Assembly: GCF_034119425.1 (NCBI RefSeq)
Contig: NZ_JAWUEL010000001.1
Location: 1-64,000, forward strand
DNA: 64,000 bases
Reading direction: 5' to 3'
Origin: Actinotignum schaalii_C
Lineage (GTDB): Bacteria; Actinomycetota; Actinomycetes; Actinomycetales; Actinomycetaceae
In this document: one piece after another, positions 9,849-18,875 of the stretch
Position numbering within the stretch: the first letter of the stretch is position 1
Layout of the letters: each line of letters begins with the position of its first letter
Position numbers and translations under genes: made by a program
Notes under the pieces: generated by a model
The model's database searches: none
Seen by the model: the letters and a program-made list of their open reading frames with translations, nothing else
Told to the model about the DNA's origin: nothing

Positions 9849-10829
9849 TTACTTTCGGGCATACGGAGCAGAGGTAGCCGGATAGCTCATGGTGACGGTG
9901 AGGCTGCGGGAGCGGCCCGGGGCTAGCGCCACGCGCCCCACTTGATCCGAACGATTAAAAGCATTGGGCAGCGCGGAAGCCGGGGCGACCAGGAGAGCTT
10001 CCCGGGCCCCGCGTTCCAGAGTATCCCCGGTCCATAGCCGCACATAGGGTGCTTCGCTCGGTTCCTGGGCGAGGATAATATCGCGTTCCCGAGCTGGATC
10101 GGTCAGCACGGTTGCCACGACTCCGTCACTGGTGGGCACCAGCGAGGTGAAGGTGGAGTCGATACGGCTAGCTCCGAGTACCGGCCACTCCACGGGGGTA
10201 CTTACCCCGGTGAGCGCGGCATCGCCGGGAGCCGGGATTCCGTGCGCATCGGCTGCGATCTTGGTGCGCGCACTGACCGTCGTCGACATTTTTGAAATGG
10301 AAGCGAGCTGCGGGAAACGCAAGTAGCCGTTCCACGCGACCGCCACCGGGGCGCAGCTCTCACCCAGGTTCGTCACTTCCAGACTGACGGAAAGATGATG
10401 GGTTCCCGCGCTGGAATCCCCCAGCGCATAGACCACTTGGATTCCCACGGGCCACGGGTAGCCCGCTACCGCGGGAAGCTCCGCGCGCAAAATAAGCGCA
10501 TCTGCGGAGCGTTCCCGCCGGAATTCGCAGCTGTGGACCCGCAAGCACCGCCCGGTGGTATCGGCTTCAAGGCGGTAGCTCTGCCCATCCCAGGTGTAGC
10601 ACCCGCCGGCGAGGGGCCCCACCCAGGGGGCTTCGATAAGCCCACGCCCCCCATCTGCCTCCTCCAGTTCGGCACCGTTACGGTATCCGGAAAACACCTC
10701 CCCGTCGGGACTCCAGGAGAGGAGGGTGGCCCCGCGTGCAGCTACGAGGGCGCTGGCTCCGCCCGGTGCGCTAAGAAGCCACGCCGGGTTACCGTCAAAG
10801 TCCTGCGCTGTGATTCGCATACGTGCCAC
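9849..10829 (-). CDS. Aldose 1-epimerase family protein (hexose-6-phosphate mutarotase-like)
   Basis: The protein belongs to the galactose mutarotase-like fold and resembles D-hexose-6-phosphate epimerases (YeaD type), which interconvert sugar anomers. Supporting stretches are GGASALVAARGATLLSW near the N terminus, APWVGPLAGGCYTW, and the late LWTGDTLERGAREALLVAP. I set the start at GTG 10829 because AGGAGG sits 6 nt before it. A longer in-frame start at 10904 has no such site. Length is 326 residues. The precise substrate cannot be read from the sequence. Confidence 0.82.
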   Translation of the reverse strand: MARMRITAQDFDGNPAWLLSAPGGASALVAARGATLLSWSPDGEVFSGYRNGAELEEADGGRGLIEAPWVGPLAGGCYTWDGQSYRLEADTTGRCLRVHSCEFRRERSADALILRAELPAVAGYPWPVGIQVVYALGDSSAGTHHLSVSLEVTNLGESCAPVAVAWNGYLRFPQLASISKMSTTVSARTKIAADAHGIPAPGDAALTGVSTPVEWPVLGASRIDSTFTSLVPTSDGVVATVLTDPARERDIILAQEPSEAPYVRLWTGDTLERGAREALLVAPASALPNAFNRSDQVGRVALAPGRSRSLTVTMSYPATSAPYARK

Positions 10830-10946
10830 GATATTCCTCCTTACTCCCGCGGGTTCCTTCCCTTGGATCGGTGCCCGCGTCACGGGCTCGGACGAGAATT
10901 TCAAACCCGGACCACCTCAGGGCCCGAGACTTTACTGCATTCCGCT

Positions 10947-13862
10947 TTAGGGAACGATATTGATGAGTCCCGGAGCACGCACAATAATCTTGCGCGGTTC
11001 GCCCTCCAGGAAGGCCTGCACCCGTTCTTCAGCCAGGGCCCGGGCGGTCAGATCCGCATCGGAAATATCCTGGGGTACCTCCAGACGGGCGCGGACCTTA
11101 CCCTTCACCTGCACCACGCAGGTCACGGTGTCATCCACCAGCAGCGCTGCGTCGCTAACCTGCGGGAACGCAGCGCGCGCGACCAGGCCGCTATTACCCA
11201 AACGTGCCCAGAGTTCTTCGGCAATATGGGGTGCCACCGGTGCCACCATGGCCACGATAGCGCAGGCAGCTTCACGCGGTACCGCCGTCAGCCCGGTGAG
11301 ATGGTTATTGAGAACAATGAGCTTCGAGATCGCGGTGTTGATACGCATATGGTCGTAATCATCAGCCACTCCCGCGATGGTGCGGGCCAGGAGCTTAGCG
11401 GTTTCGGTATCCGGAGTCGCGTCACTGACCGTCACCTCACCGGTGCGCTCATCAACGATATTGCGCCACAGCCGCTGCAAGAAGCGCTGCGAACCTACCA
11501 CCGCGCGGGTATCCCAGGGCCGGGAAACATCAAGCGGCCCCATGGACATTTCGTAGACGCGGAACGTATCCGCACCGTACTGATCAGCCATATCATCAGG
11601 TGTAATGATGTTCTTGAGGGACTTGCCCATCTTCCCGTATTCCCGGTTGACCTTCTCCCCCCGGTAGTAGAAGACCGTTTCGCCGTTTTCTTCGCGTTCT
11701 TCTACCTCATCGGCCGGCACGTAGGCCCCGCGAGCATCGGTATAGGCATAGGCCTGTACGTAGCCCTGGTTGAAGAGCTTGTGGAAAGGCTCCGAAGAGG
11801 AGACATAACCCAGGTCAAAGAGGACCTTGTGCCAGAAACGCGCGTAGAGCAGGTGGAGCACCGCGTGTTCGACGCCGCCCACGTACAAATCCACCCCTCC
11901 GGAAGTGTTACCGGCCTCGGGACGCGGACCCATCCAGTAGGCTTCGTTTTCCGGAGCGCAGAAGCTATCCGAATTGGTGGGATCCACATAGCGCAATTCG
12001 TACCAGCACGAACCTGCCCACTGCGGCATGGTATTGGTTTCGCGGCGGTACTTCTTGAGACCATCACCCAGGTCAAGCTCCACATTCACCCATTCCGGGT
12101 TGCGTTCCAGCGGAGGTTGGGGCAGTGAATTTGCGTCGTCGGCATCGTAAGACGCCGGCGAGAAGTCTTCCATTTCGGGCAGCTCCAAGGGGAGCATCGA
12201 TTCGGGTAGCGCGTGCGCAATACCCTCCTCATCCCAAACAATCGGGAAGGGCTCACCCCAGTAGCGCTGGCGGGAGAAAAGCCAATCGTGCAGGCGGTAG
12301 GTGACGGTGGCGGTTCCGGCACCGCGTTCTTCCAGCCAGGCGATAATAGCGGCCATGGATTCGGATTTCGTCATGCCGTTGAGGGAGATTTCCTCATTGG
12401 CGGAATCAACGAGGATGCCATCCCCGGTGTAGGCACCCTCTTCCAGGTCCGGGCCGTACGGATCCTCCGCAGGGCCGATGGTGCGGATAACGTCCAGATT
12501 GTATTCGCGCGCGAAAGCCCAGTCGCGATCATCATGGGCAGGAACCGCCATAATCGCACCGGTTCCGTAACCGACCAGCACATAATCCGCCACGAAAACC
12601 GGAACCTTGGCGCCGTTGACCGGATTAATCCCGAAGAGCCCGGAGAAAACGCCGGTCTTTTCATGAGTATCCGAGGTGCGTTCCATATCCGATTTCGCGG
12701 CGGCGCGCGCCCGGTAGGCCGCGACAGCTTCACGCGGGGTGGCGTATCCGCCAGTCCATTCTGCGCGGGTTCCTTCCGGCCAGCTATCGGGAACCCGGAG
12801 CTCCTGCGCATCCGTATCCGTACCCGCTTCACTTCCACCCAAGGCCTCATGTTCGGGAGCAACGGCCATGAAACTGGCCCCGAAGAGAGTATCGGGGCGG
12901 GTGGTATAAACATCCAGGACCCGCCCGGAGCCGTCAGAAAGCTCAAAACGAACCATGGCGCCGTGGGAGCGCCCGATCCAGTTCTGCTGCATGGCCCGCA
13001 CTTTATCCGGCCAGTCAATGGTGTCCAGGTCACTCACCAGGCGGTCCGCATAGGCGGTAATCCGCATCATCCACTGGGCGAGATTGCGCCGGAACACCGG
13101 GAAGTTACCGCGTTCGGACCGGCCTTCCGCGGTGACTTCCTCATTGGCAAGCACCGTTCCCAGCCCCGGACACCAATTAACCGGGGCTTCCTTGATATAA
13201 TCCAGGCGGTATTCGCTGAGCGCATCCGCTTTTTCTTTCCTGGAGAGCGCCTCCCAGGGCCGACCATCCGGCGTGGCCTTTTCCCCACTGGCGAATTTCG
13301 CTTCCAGTTCCGCAATGGGCCGGGCCGCTCCGTTGCCACGCCCGTCCCGGCGCGGGTAATCCGGGTCAAACCAGGAATTAAACACCTTGGTGAAAATCCA
13401 TTGGGTCCACTTCACGTAATCAATATCCGTGGTGGAGAAAACCCGCCGTGAATCGTGGGAAAGCCCGAGGCGATGCAGCTGAGCTGCCATATTGGCAATA
13501 TTTTCCGCGGTGGTGATAGCCGGGTGCTTGCCATTTTGCACCGCGAACTGTTCTGCGGGAAGTCCGAAGGCGTCATAGCCCATGGTGTAGAGGACGTTCT
13601 CACCCTTCATGCGGTGGTAGCGGGCCACGGTATCCGTGGCAATATAGCCGAGCGGATGGCCCACGTGCAGGCCACGCCCGGACGGATAGGGGAACATGTC
13701 CTGGATGAAAAACTTCGGCGCCGAGGTATCCCCCGCGAGATCCCCAACCGGGTTCGCGGCGTAGAAGGCACCTTCCTCTTCCCAGCGTTCCTGCCAGTGG
13801 GCTTCGATCTCATTAGCCAGTTCTGCGGTGTAGCGGAACTGGGTCATATCCTCAGCGCTCAA
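10947..13862 (-). CDS. leuS: Leucine--tRNA ligase
   Basis: This class I aminoacyl-tRNA synthetase charges tRNA-Leu. The HIGH signature appears as HVGH in the PYPSGRGLHVGHPLGY segment, and the KMSKS signature is KMGKS followed by LKN. Between them lies the large CP1 editing insertion (TTRPDTLFGA, then VPAHDDRDWAF). The start is TTG at 13862, chosen because AAGGAG stands 5 nt before it; it gives 971 residues. An ATG at 13847 is the main alternative. A longer in-frame start at 13970 would run into the divergent HIT gene's promoter and start. Confidence 0.95.
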   Translation of the reverse strand: MSAEDMTQFRYTAELANEIEAHWQERWEEEGAFYAANPVGDLAGDTSAPKFFIQDMFPYPSGRGLHVGHPLGYIATDTVARYHRMKGENVLYTMGYDAFGLPAEQFAVQNGKHPAITTAENIANMAAQLHRLGLSHDSRRVFSTTDIDYVKWTQWIFTKVFNSWFDPDYPRRDGRGNGAARPIAELEAKFASGEKATPDGRPWEALSRKEKADALSEYRLDYIKEAPVNWCPGLGTVLANEEVTAEGRSERGNFPVFRRNLAQWMMRITAYADRLVSDLDTIDWPDKVRAMQQNWIGRSHGAMVRFELSDGSGRVLDVYTTRPDTLFGASFMAVAPEHEALGGSEAGTDTDAQELRVPDSWPEGTRAEWTGGYATPREAVAAYRARAAAKSDMERTSDTHEKTGVFSGLFGINPVNGAKVPVFVADYVLVGYGTGAIMAVPAHDDRDWAFAREYNLDVIRTIGPAEDPYGPDLEEGAYTGDGILVDSANEEISLNGMTKSESMAAIIAWLEERGAGTATVTYRLHDWLFSRQRYWGEPFPIVWDEEGIAHALPESMLPLELPEMEDFSPASYDADDANSLPQPPLERNPEWVNVELDLGDGLKKYRRETNTMPQWAGSCWYELRYVDPTNSDSFCAPENEAYWMGPRPEAGNTSGGVDLYVGGVEHAVLHLLYARFWHKVLFDLGYVSSSEPFHKLFNQGYVQAYAYTDARGAYVPADEVEEREENGETVFYYRGEKVNREYGKMGKSLKNIITPDDMADQYGADTFRVYEMSMGPLDVSRPWDTRAVVGSQRFLQRLWRNIVDERTGEVTVSDATPDTETAKLLARTIAGVADDYDHMRINTAISKLIVLNNHLTGLTAVPREAACAIVAMVAPVAPHIAEELWARLGNSGLVARAAFPQVSDAALLVDDTVTCVVQVKGKVRARLEVPQDISDADLTARALAEERVQAFLEGEPRKIIVRAPGLINIVP

Positions 13863-13942
13863 GGGTACTCCTTTTCGACGGTCGACTTCGGTCAATTGTA
13901 GCTCTCTCCTCCGACAAATCTCAGGTCGTCCACAGCGGTGAC

Positions 13943-13948
13943 TAGACT
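13943..13948 (+). promoter_or_regulatory. -10 element of the leaderless HIT gene
   Basis: TAGACT lies 6 nt before the ATG at 13955, with no purine-rich ribosome-binding site between. Transcription should begin at the start codon. This is an inference from spacing. Confidence 0.45.
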
Positions 13949-13954
13949 GGCACC

Positions 13955-14395
13955 ATGAGTGTCTTTTCAAAAATTATTGCCGGCGAGATTCCGGGCCGTT
14001 TTGTTTGGGCCGACGACGTCTGCGTTGCTTTCGCAACTCTTGAGCCGCACGCCCGCGGCCATGTGCTAGTTGTTCCCCGCGCGGAAATTGACCGTTTCAC
14101 CGATCTTGACGACGATACAGCCGCGCATCTCTTCATCGTGGCTAAGCGCATTGGAAAGGCCCAGATCGCGGCTTTCGGCGTGGAGCGGGCGATGCTCGTC
14201 ATCGCCGGACTCGGGGTACCTCATACACACCTGCATGTTATTCCGGCTGATTCGGAAAACGTCACCAGTTTCGCATCGGCACGCAAGGATGTTCCCGGCG
14301 CCGAATTGGATGCGGCCATGGAGGAATTACGCGCGGCCCTGCGGCAGCAGGGCTGGGGTTCCTTCGTTCCGGCCCAGCTCGGTTCCCTCGCCTAA
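13955..14395 (+). CDS. HIT family nucleotide-binding hydrolase
   Basis: A histidine-triad protein of the HinT/Fhit-like group, which hydrolyses nucleotide phosphoramidates or related compounds. The active-site triad is HTHLHVIP around residue 90. The N terminus (SVFSKIIAGEIPGRFVW) and the central HARGHVLVVPRAEI are typical. The length of 146 residues is normal. The ATG follows TAGACT by exactly 6 nt with no ribosome-binding site, so the mRNA is predicted to be leaderless. It is divergent from leuS and convergent with a HAD gene. The physiological substrate is unknown. Confidence 0.92.
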   Translation: MSVFSKIIAGEIPGRFVWADDVCVAFATLEPHARGHVLVVPRAEIDRFTDLDDDTAAHLFIVAKRIGKAQIAAFGVERAMLVIAGLGVPHTHLHVIPADSENVTSFASARKDVPGAELDAAMEELRAALRQQGWGSFVPAQLGSLA

Positions 14396-14454
14396 GCCAA
14401 GTTACCTAAGCCCACTGCGTTATGCCCGCTCTCCTAGGCCACGCGCGCAACGGT

Positions 14455-15207
14455 CTAGGCCAGCCCCACCAGTTCCTCAATGAAGTCGGCAGTATCGGTC
14501 CAGTCCCGCACCGCGTGGGTATCGATGCCAAGCCGGGTAACGGGGTAGTCGTTTCCGGCGGGGTCGAGGCGGTCCCCCACGAAGAGCATGTGGGCGATGG
14601 GGATACCGGTTTGCTTGGATAATTCCGCAATTCCGTAGGCTTTATCCACGCCCTTGCGGGTAATATCCACGGACGTTGAACCGCCCGAGCGCACCTCCAG
14701 GTGCGGCAGACGCGCTGCGACAGCTTCTCGCAGCGCGTTTTTCTTTTCCCCGCTCGGATCCCAGGCGCGTTTCGCTTCCAGCGGGGCGCTTTGCCCGAGC
14801 GCGGAGAAGGTCACCTGGGATCCGCGGTCTTCCAGGATCTCGCCCCAGGTGCTACTTTCCCACAGCCCGAGCCGCCGTGCTTCTTCTTCCAGGGCCAGAG
14901 CGGCATCCCGGCGTTCTTCCGCGGTGAGGTTACGAACGTACACATCGCGCCACGCTCCGTCCTCGTGAACGAGGTAGCGGGTTCCACAGGTGGGCATGAG
15001 GTGAAGACGCGCAAGTTCTGCGGGGGTGCCGTCTAGTCCTTCCAGGAGTTGGCTTTCGAACTGTCCGAATTGGCCGCCGGAAATCACGCACACCTCGTAC
15101 GTATCGAGCAGTGCCCGCAGGGCCCGCGCCATGCGTTCCGGGAGCGCGGATTTGGAAGGTGCCAGGGTATCGTCCAAGTCAAAAGCAATAAGGCGGTAAG
15201 ACGTCAT
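14455..15207 (-). CDS. HAD-IIB family hydrolase (phosphomannomutase-like)
   Basis: A haloacid-dehalogenase-fold phosphatase or mutase. Motif I is AFDLDDTLAPS at residues 8-18, motif II is VISGG, and motif III/IV is MLFVGDRLDPAGND near the C terminus. The segment GGSTSVDITRKGVDKAYGI resembles the eukaryotic-type phosphomannomutase (PMM2) branch of HAD-IIB, so a sugar phosphate is the likely substrate. The ATG at 15207 follows a CATACT hexamer by 6 nt without a ribosome-binding site (predicted leaderless); an in-frame start further upstream has nothing in its favour. Length 250 residues. Function is inferred from family only. Confidence 0.8.
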   Translation of the reverse strand: MTSYRLIAFDLDDTLAPSKSALPERMARALRALLDTYEVCVISGGQFGQFESQLLEGLDGTPAELARLHLMPTCGTRYLVHEDGAWRDVYVRNLTAEERRDAALALEEEARRLGLWESSTWGEILEDRGSQVTFSALGQSAPLEAKRAWDPSGEKKNALREAVAARLPHLEVRSGGSTSVDITRKGVDKAYGIAELSKQTGIPIAHMLFVGDRLDPAGNDYPVTRLGIDTHAVRDWTDTADFIEELVGLA

Positions 15208-15321
15208 AGCCACAGTATGGTGCACCGAGCACCCAAATGCGAAATAACTGGGCAACGCTACCTACCCGCAGAGCAGATGATCCCGTCCTTCGGGTCTACC
15301 CACACATTCTTACGACGACGC

Positions 15322-15355
15322 AGCGGGCTGATACATCGCGATGTATCAGCCCGCT
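15322..15355 (-). terminator. 34-bp perfect palindrome downstream of the DUF4282 gene
   Basis: Bases 15322-15338 and 15339-15355 are exact reverse complements with no unpaired centre. Folded RNA would form a long GC-rich stem with a small loop at TCGCGA. It lies about 70 bp past the DUF4282 stop, with no U-tract. A terminator is the likely role. Confidence 0.65.
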
Positions 15356-15427
15356 GGTGGGTTTCGCCAGCTTGGGCTTCCGGATTTTTAGCTCCGGAGA
15401 GCCCGGCTGTGGTGTGCTGCGCCCCGA

Positions 15428-15931
15428 CTACTGTTCGTCTTTGATGGCTGCTTCGCAGAGCAACCGGGCACCGCCAATAATAAGGACAGCAACCACGAGG
15501 CTGAGGAGGAAGCTGAGAACTCCGGCAAGCGCAACCATGGCAGGCGTGTATTCGCCAAAGACGCTAATCATCGCGAAAAGCGAGACGAGCACGTGGCAGC
15601 CGGCCACAATGAAGGCGAGAATCATGATGATCGGTGCGATGGAGCGCGCCACCCGGGTGGAGAAGTTCGTGGAGAACAGAGCCGCGAAGCCGGAGGGATT
15701 CTGCGGCTGCTGGGGCTGGGGCGGGTAGCCGTAGCCCGGGGCCGAGTACGCCGAAGGCGCCCACTGGCCCTGCTGCGGGGCGGGAATATAGCCCTGGCCC
15801 TGCGCCTGATTCTGCTGGGTTTGCTGATTCTGCTGATCAAAACCCTGCTGGTAGGACTGCTGTTCCGGCTGGGCGCTCTGCTGACCATAACCGGGGTTAT
15901 TATCAGGGAACTGGTTATTCTGTTCGCTCAT
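15428..15931 (-). CDS. DUF4282 domain membrane protein
   Basis: The first 85 or so residues are low complexity, rich in Gln, Asn, Pro and Tyr (repeats such as QQNQQTQQNQ and YGYPPQPQQPQ). A DUF4282-type domain with two membrane segments follows (SIAPIIMILAFIVAGCHVLVS and a second ALAGVLSFLLSLVVAVLI). Proteins of this family are small membrane proteins of unknown function. The ATG at 15931 has a GGAAGGA site 6 nt upstream. A further in-frame start at 15985 lacks one. Length 167 residues. The gene stands alone between two hairpins. Confidence 0.8.
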   Translation of the reverse strand: MSEQNNQFPDNNPGYGQQSAQPEQQSYQQGFDQQNQQTQQNQAQGQGYIPAPQQGQWAPSAYSAPGYGYPPQPQQPQNPSGFAALFSTNFSTRVARSIAPIIMILAFIVAGCHVLVSLFAMISVFGEYTPAMVALAGVLSFLLSLVVAVLIIGGARLLCEAAIKDEQ

Positions 15932-16250
15932 GAGTATTCCTTCCGTAACGAGCGATGGCCACGACGGGATCATGACCCGGAGCACTTCACACTTAAAATA
16001 CCAAGAAAGTGGAAGCGCGCGTACTCATTTCACTACCCGCCGGAGGCGGGTAGGTACCAACTAAGGGTAGCTATCCGAAGCGGCCACCGCGAATAGGCCA
16101 GATCCAGCACGGAACCTGGCGGCGGGCCGAGGGATAGGGCTACCTGGACATCTTCTGGCAGTATCTCATTCATACCTGAATGATGGCATGAGGTTACGAC
16201 AGAAAAATCTTGAGGTAACCACCCCTGGGCCCGCCGCATTCCGGTTCAGC
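15932..16250. other. Non-coding stretch upstream of the DUF4282 gene
   Basis: No convincing gene lies here. It holds three symmetrical elements: a 9-bp hairpin at 16033-16053 (CTACCCGCC/GGCGGGTAG), a 7-bp inverted repeat at 16166-16183 (TCATTCA/TGAATGA, 4-nt centre), and a pair of GGTTAC/GTAACC half-sites between about 16192 and 16220. Because the DUF4282 gene begins at 15931 and reads away, this is presumably its control region. A 46-codon frame on the minus strand from 16173 was judged non-coding. Confidence 0.4.
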
Positions 16251-16278
16251 GTGGCACCACCATTATTGGTGATGCCAC
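16251..16278 (-). terminator. Terminator hairpin of ndh
   Basis: On the minus strand GTGGCATCACCA pairs with TGGTGGTGCCAC over 12 positions, including one G-U pair, around a 4-nt ATAA loop. It begins 8 bp past the ndh stop codon. Confidence 0.65.
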
Positions 16279-16285
16279 CGGCACG

Positions 16286-17635
16286 CTACGCTTCAGCTTT
16301 CTCGAGCTCTTGAGCATCCAGCTTCGGGGAGGCGCTCACGATTCCCTGGCGTGCCCGCCGTGAGAAGCGGTGGAAATCGCCCACGATGACATCGTGCCGC
16401 TTGGGGAAGAGGAAGTACTTCGAGACAAGGTTCGTGAAAGTCGCGAACATTTCCCGCCCGGATTGGAGCTGCTGGATATGCACGGCATTCCACATAAGCC
16501 AGGAGAACTTTCCGGTAATAGCCGGCAGATGCGGAATTTCGGTAACCGCGAAACCAACGCCCACGGTGGCCATGGTGCCCTTGTCGAAGTAGTTGAACGG
16601 CTCAGTCTCCTTGCCCGCCAGGTTATTGGAGATAACCTTGGCGATATGCCGCCCTCCCTGGATAGCCGGCTGGGCCAGCTGCGGTAGGCCGCGTTCGCCG
16701 CTCACAGCTACGTCGCCGGCAGCGAAAACGCCGTCGACCCCTTCCACCTGGAAGTGTTCGTTCACCTGGATACGCCCACGCGCCCCTTGCGGCACGTTCC
16801 ATTCCTTGACTTCGGGCGGAACACCCACACCGGAAGACCAGACGATCAGCGAAGCATCAATCCACTGTTCCTCTTCCGTCTTGGTGTTCTTCACCAGGAT
16901 GCGATTCTCTTCCACCGCGGAAACAGCCTGGTTGAGAAGCACCTTGACGCCGCGATCTTCAAGAGCGCGGTGGGCGGCGTTGCGGCTCTTCTCATCGAAA
17001 GGCCCGAGAACCGTGGGGGCCATATCCACGAGGATGATCTCGCACTGCTCGGTATCAATGCCGGGATACAGCGTTTCAAAATCAAAATTGCGTAGTTCGG
17101 CAATAGCGCCGGCGGTTTCCACTCCGGTGGGGCCCGCACCGCATACAACCACCCGGAAAGGCCCGGGATTGTCAACCGCATCCATGCCGTCCAGCAGCCC
17201 GTAGAGCCGGTCGCGGACCGCAAGCGCTTCATCGCGCGTGTACATCGGCAAGGTGTGTTCCGCGGCTCCCTGAATACCAAAGTATGCTGCGCTCACGCCG
17301 GTGGCGAGGACGAGATAGTCATAAGACATCGTGCGCTCATCATCGAGCTCGATGATCTTATTGGCAGTATCCACGTGCTGGAGTTCCCCGAGCACAAAAC
17401 GCAGATTCTTTTGCTTGCTCCGTAGTGCACGCAGGTTGTAGGTAATATCCCCCGCGTTGAGCGCGCCCGCAGCCACTTGGAAAAGCAGCGGCTTGAACGT
17501 GGTGTACGGATTTTTATCAATGAGCGTTACCCGCACGGGTGCCTGGCGAAGGCCACGTGCCGCTTGGATACCGGCAAAGCCACCTCCGACGATGACCACA
17601 TGCGGTAGCGCACTTCCTTTAATATTGTGACTCAT
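16286..17635 (-). CDS. ndh: Type II NADH dehydrogenase (NAD(P)/FAD-dependent oxidoreductase)
   Basis: A single-subunit, non-proton-pumping NADH:quinone oxidoreductase at the membrane surface. The FAD-binding motif is VVIVGGGFAGIQAARGL near the N terminus, and the NADH-binding Rossmann motif is VVCGAGPTGVETAGAIAEL near residue 165. The later GVFAAGDVA segment closes the FAD site. The 449-residue length is normal for NDH-2. The start ATG 17635 lies 7 nt after a TATGTT hexamer and has no ribosome-binding site, so it may be leaderless. It would feed quinol to the cytochrome bd oxidase encoded at 31.5-34.1 kb. Confidence 0.92.
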   Translation of the reverse strand: MSHNIKGSALPHVVIVGGGFAGIQAARGLRQAPVRVTLIDKNPYTTFKPLLFQVAAGALNAGDITYNLRALRSKQKNLRFVLGELQHVDTANKIIELDDERTMSYDYLVLATGVSAAYFGIQGAAEHTLPMYTRDEALAVRDRLYGLLDGMDAVDNPGPFRVVVCGAGPTGVETAGAIAELRNFDFETLYPGIDTEQCEIILVDMAPTVLGPFDEKSRNAAHRALEDRGVKVLLNQAVSAVEENRILVKNTKTEEEQWIDASLIVWSSGVGVPPEVKEWNVPQGARGRIQVNEHFQVEGVDGVFAAGDVAVSGERGLPQLAQPAIQGGRHIAKVISNNLAGKETEPFNYFDKGTMATVGVGFAVTEIPHLPAITGKFSWLMWNAVHIQQLQSGREMFATFTNLVSKYFLFPKRHDVIVGDFHRFSRRARQGIVSASPKLDAQELEKAEA

Positions 17636-17711
17636 ACCCCATAACATAGTGGATATGTGAGCTACTTTCCAATACTTCGCGTGAGCGCAAAATAGTGACA
17701 CTCGGCAAATA

Positions 17712-18566
17712 TCACCGCAGCACCGCAGCAACCAGATCGGCAACAGGAGCCAGACCCGCCGGGAGGATCCACCGGGCGGCAGCCTTGGTCTCGGCACTGG
17801 CCTGCGGCATTGCGTAACTCAGCGCGATCTCCCGCATCCAGGGAATATCATTGGCGGAATCTCCCACCCCCAGCGTATGTTCCGCTTCGAGGCCGCGCGC
17901 CCGCAGCGCCAGCTCTATTCCTTCCCACTTGGTCACGCCCGGAGCAACCACATCAACAAAATGAGCATGCCCGCGCACCGCCCCGGGGAAAGCTGCCTGC
18001 CAGAGTTCTTGCAGCCGGTCCAGCTGGGTTTCAGTTCCGGAGAATGAGAGTTTCGTGATGGTATCAGCCGCAAGGGCGGCGACGTCGCCGCGGAGCGGTT
18101 CCCGCCCCGCGGAAGCGTTGCAAATAACGTCCTCAAACAAGGGCGCCCCAAAGCTTTGCACGACGATGCCTTCTTCGCCATTAACGACCATCCCGAGCCG
18201 GTGTTCCTCCGCGAATCGGACCGCACGTGCATAGGCCGCAGCGCCGAGCGGATGACGGCGCACTACCGTGTGCCCGTCCCAGACGATGGAACCGCCTTCG
18301 GCCACCACCCATCCGGGAACGCCCGCCTCCGCGAGGATATCGGCAGCCCCGGCAATGATTCGCCCGGTGGCCAGGGTAATGGGAATGCCGGCAGCGTGAA
18401 GCTGCTGGAGTGCCCGGATATTTTCCGGGAGCACCCGCGAACTGGCATCGGTGAGAGTGCCGTCGACGTCGAATAGCACGTTCGTGGGGCGAGTGAATTC
18501 GCGTTGCGCAAAGGTGATGTTCCCGCCGGAGCTCAGCACTCCCAACCGATGGCGTACTCGTGGCAT
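17712..18566 (-). CDS. HAD family hydrolase (Cof-like, HAD-IIB)
   Basis: Motif I is LFDVDGTLTDAS at about residue 31, motif II is TLATGR, the conserved lysine is in DTITKLSF, and the last motif is LGVGDSANDIPWM. This pattern is that of Cof-type phosphatases acting on small phosphorylated metabolites. A capping domain fills residues 100-200. The start at 18566 gives an N-terminal extension of about 25 residues before the core, and no strong ribosome-binding site decides it, so the true start may be internal. ndh follows 76 bp downstream. The substrate is unknown. Confidence 0.82.
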   Translation of the reverse strand: MPRVRHRLGVLSSGGNITFAQREFTRPTNVLFDVDGTLTDASSRVLPENIRALQQLHAAGIPITLATGRIIAGAADILAEAGVPGWVVAEGGSIVWDGHTVVRRHPLGAAAYARAVRFAEEHRLGMVVNGEEGIVVQSFGAPLFEDVICNASAGREPLRGDVAALAADTITKLSFSGTETQLDRLQELWQAAFPGAVRGHAHFVDVVAPGVTKWEGIELALRARGLEAEHTLGVGDSANDIPWMREIALSYAMPQASAETKAAARWILPAGLAPVADLVAAVLR

Positions 18567-18708
18567 CTAGGTGTCGCTTTCCTCTCGCTCTGGAACCCGA
18601 GATGGATATAAAACATGGCCGATACGCCTAAACTTAGAATCTGAGCTTTAGGAATTGACCGGGGTTTTATTGCATGATTGCCAAATATATCAACACCAGC
18701 AGTGTACT

Positions 18709-18784
18709 TGGTGGAGCTAAGGGGATTCGAACCCCTGACCTCTTCCATGCCATGGAAGCGCGCTACCAACTGCGCCATAGCCCC
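18709..18784 (-). tRNA. tRNA-Ala (anticodon GGC)
   Basis: On the minus strand the acceptor GGGGCTA pairs with TAGCTCC. The D arm, the anticodon stem CTTCC/GGAAG around loop ATGGCAT (anticodon GGC), and a T arm with loop TTCGAAT all fold. The CCA end is encoded at 18709-18711. Confidence 0.97.
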
Positions 18785-18798
18785 AAGCGACTTATAGA

Positions 18799-18827
18799 AC
18801 TTTAGTCGGAGAAGAAACGCTTGGCAA
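18799..18827 (-). promoter_or_regulatory. Promoter of tRNA-Ala
   Basis: On the minus strand TTGCCA (18822-18827) and TAAAGT (18799-18804) are separated by 17 bp, a near-consensus housekeeping promoter directly upstream of the tRNA. Confidence 0.7.
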
Positions 18828-18834
18828 ATCAGAA

Positions 18835-18851
18835 CTCGACTTTGTGTCGAG
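18835..18851 (-). terminator. Small hairpin after the phosphatase operon
   Basis: CTCGAC and GTCGAG pair around TTTGT, 25 bp past the stop of the gene at 18876. The stem is only 6 bp and has no U-tract, so its role as a terminator is tentative. Confidence 0.4.
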
Positions 18852-18875
18852 CATCGCATTCTTCCTGGTGGGAGC

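Noticed and set aside
10395..13451. Long plus-strand frames opposite leuS and the mutarotase
   Set aside because: They have no ribosome-binding site or recognisable domain and lie wholly within well-supported genes on the other strand.
16033..16173. A 46-residue minus-strand ORF downstream of ndh
   Set aside because: No ribosome-binding site, unremarkable sequence, and its stop lies within a hairpin. The region is better read as regulatory.
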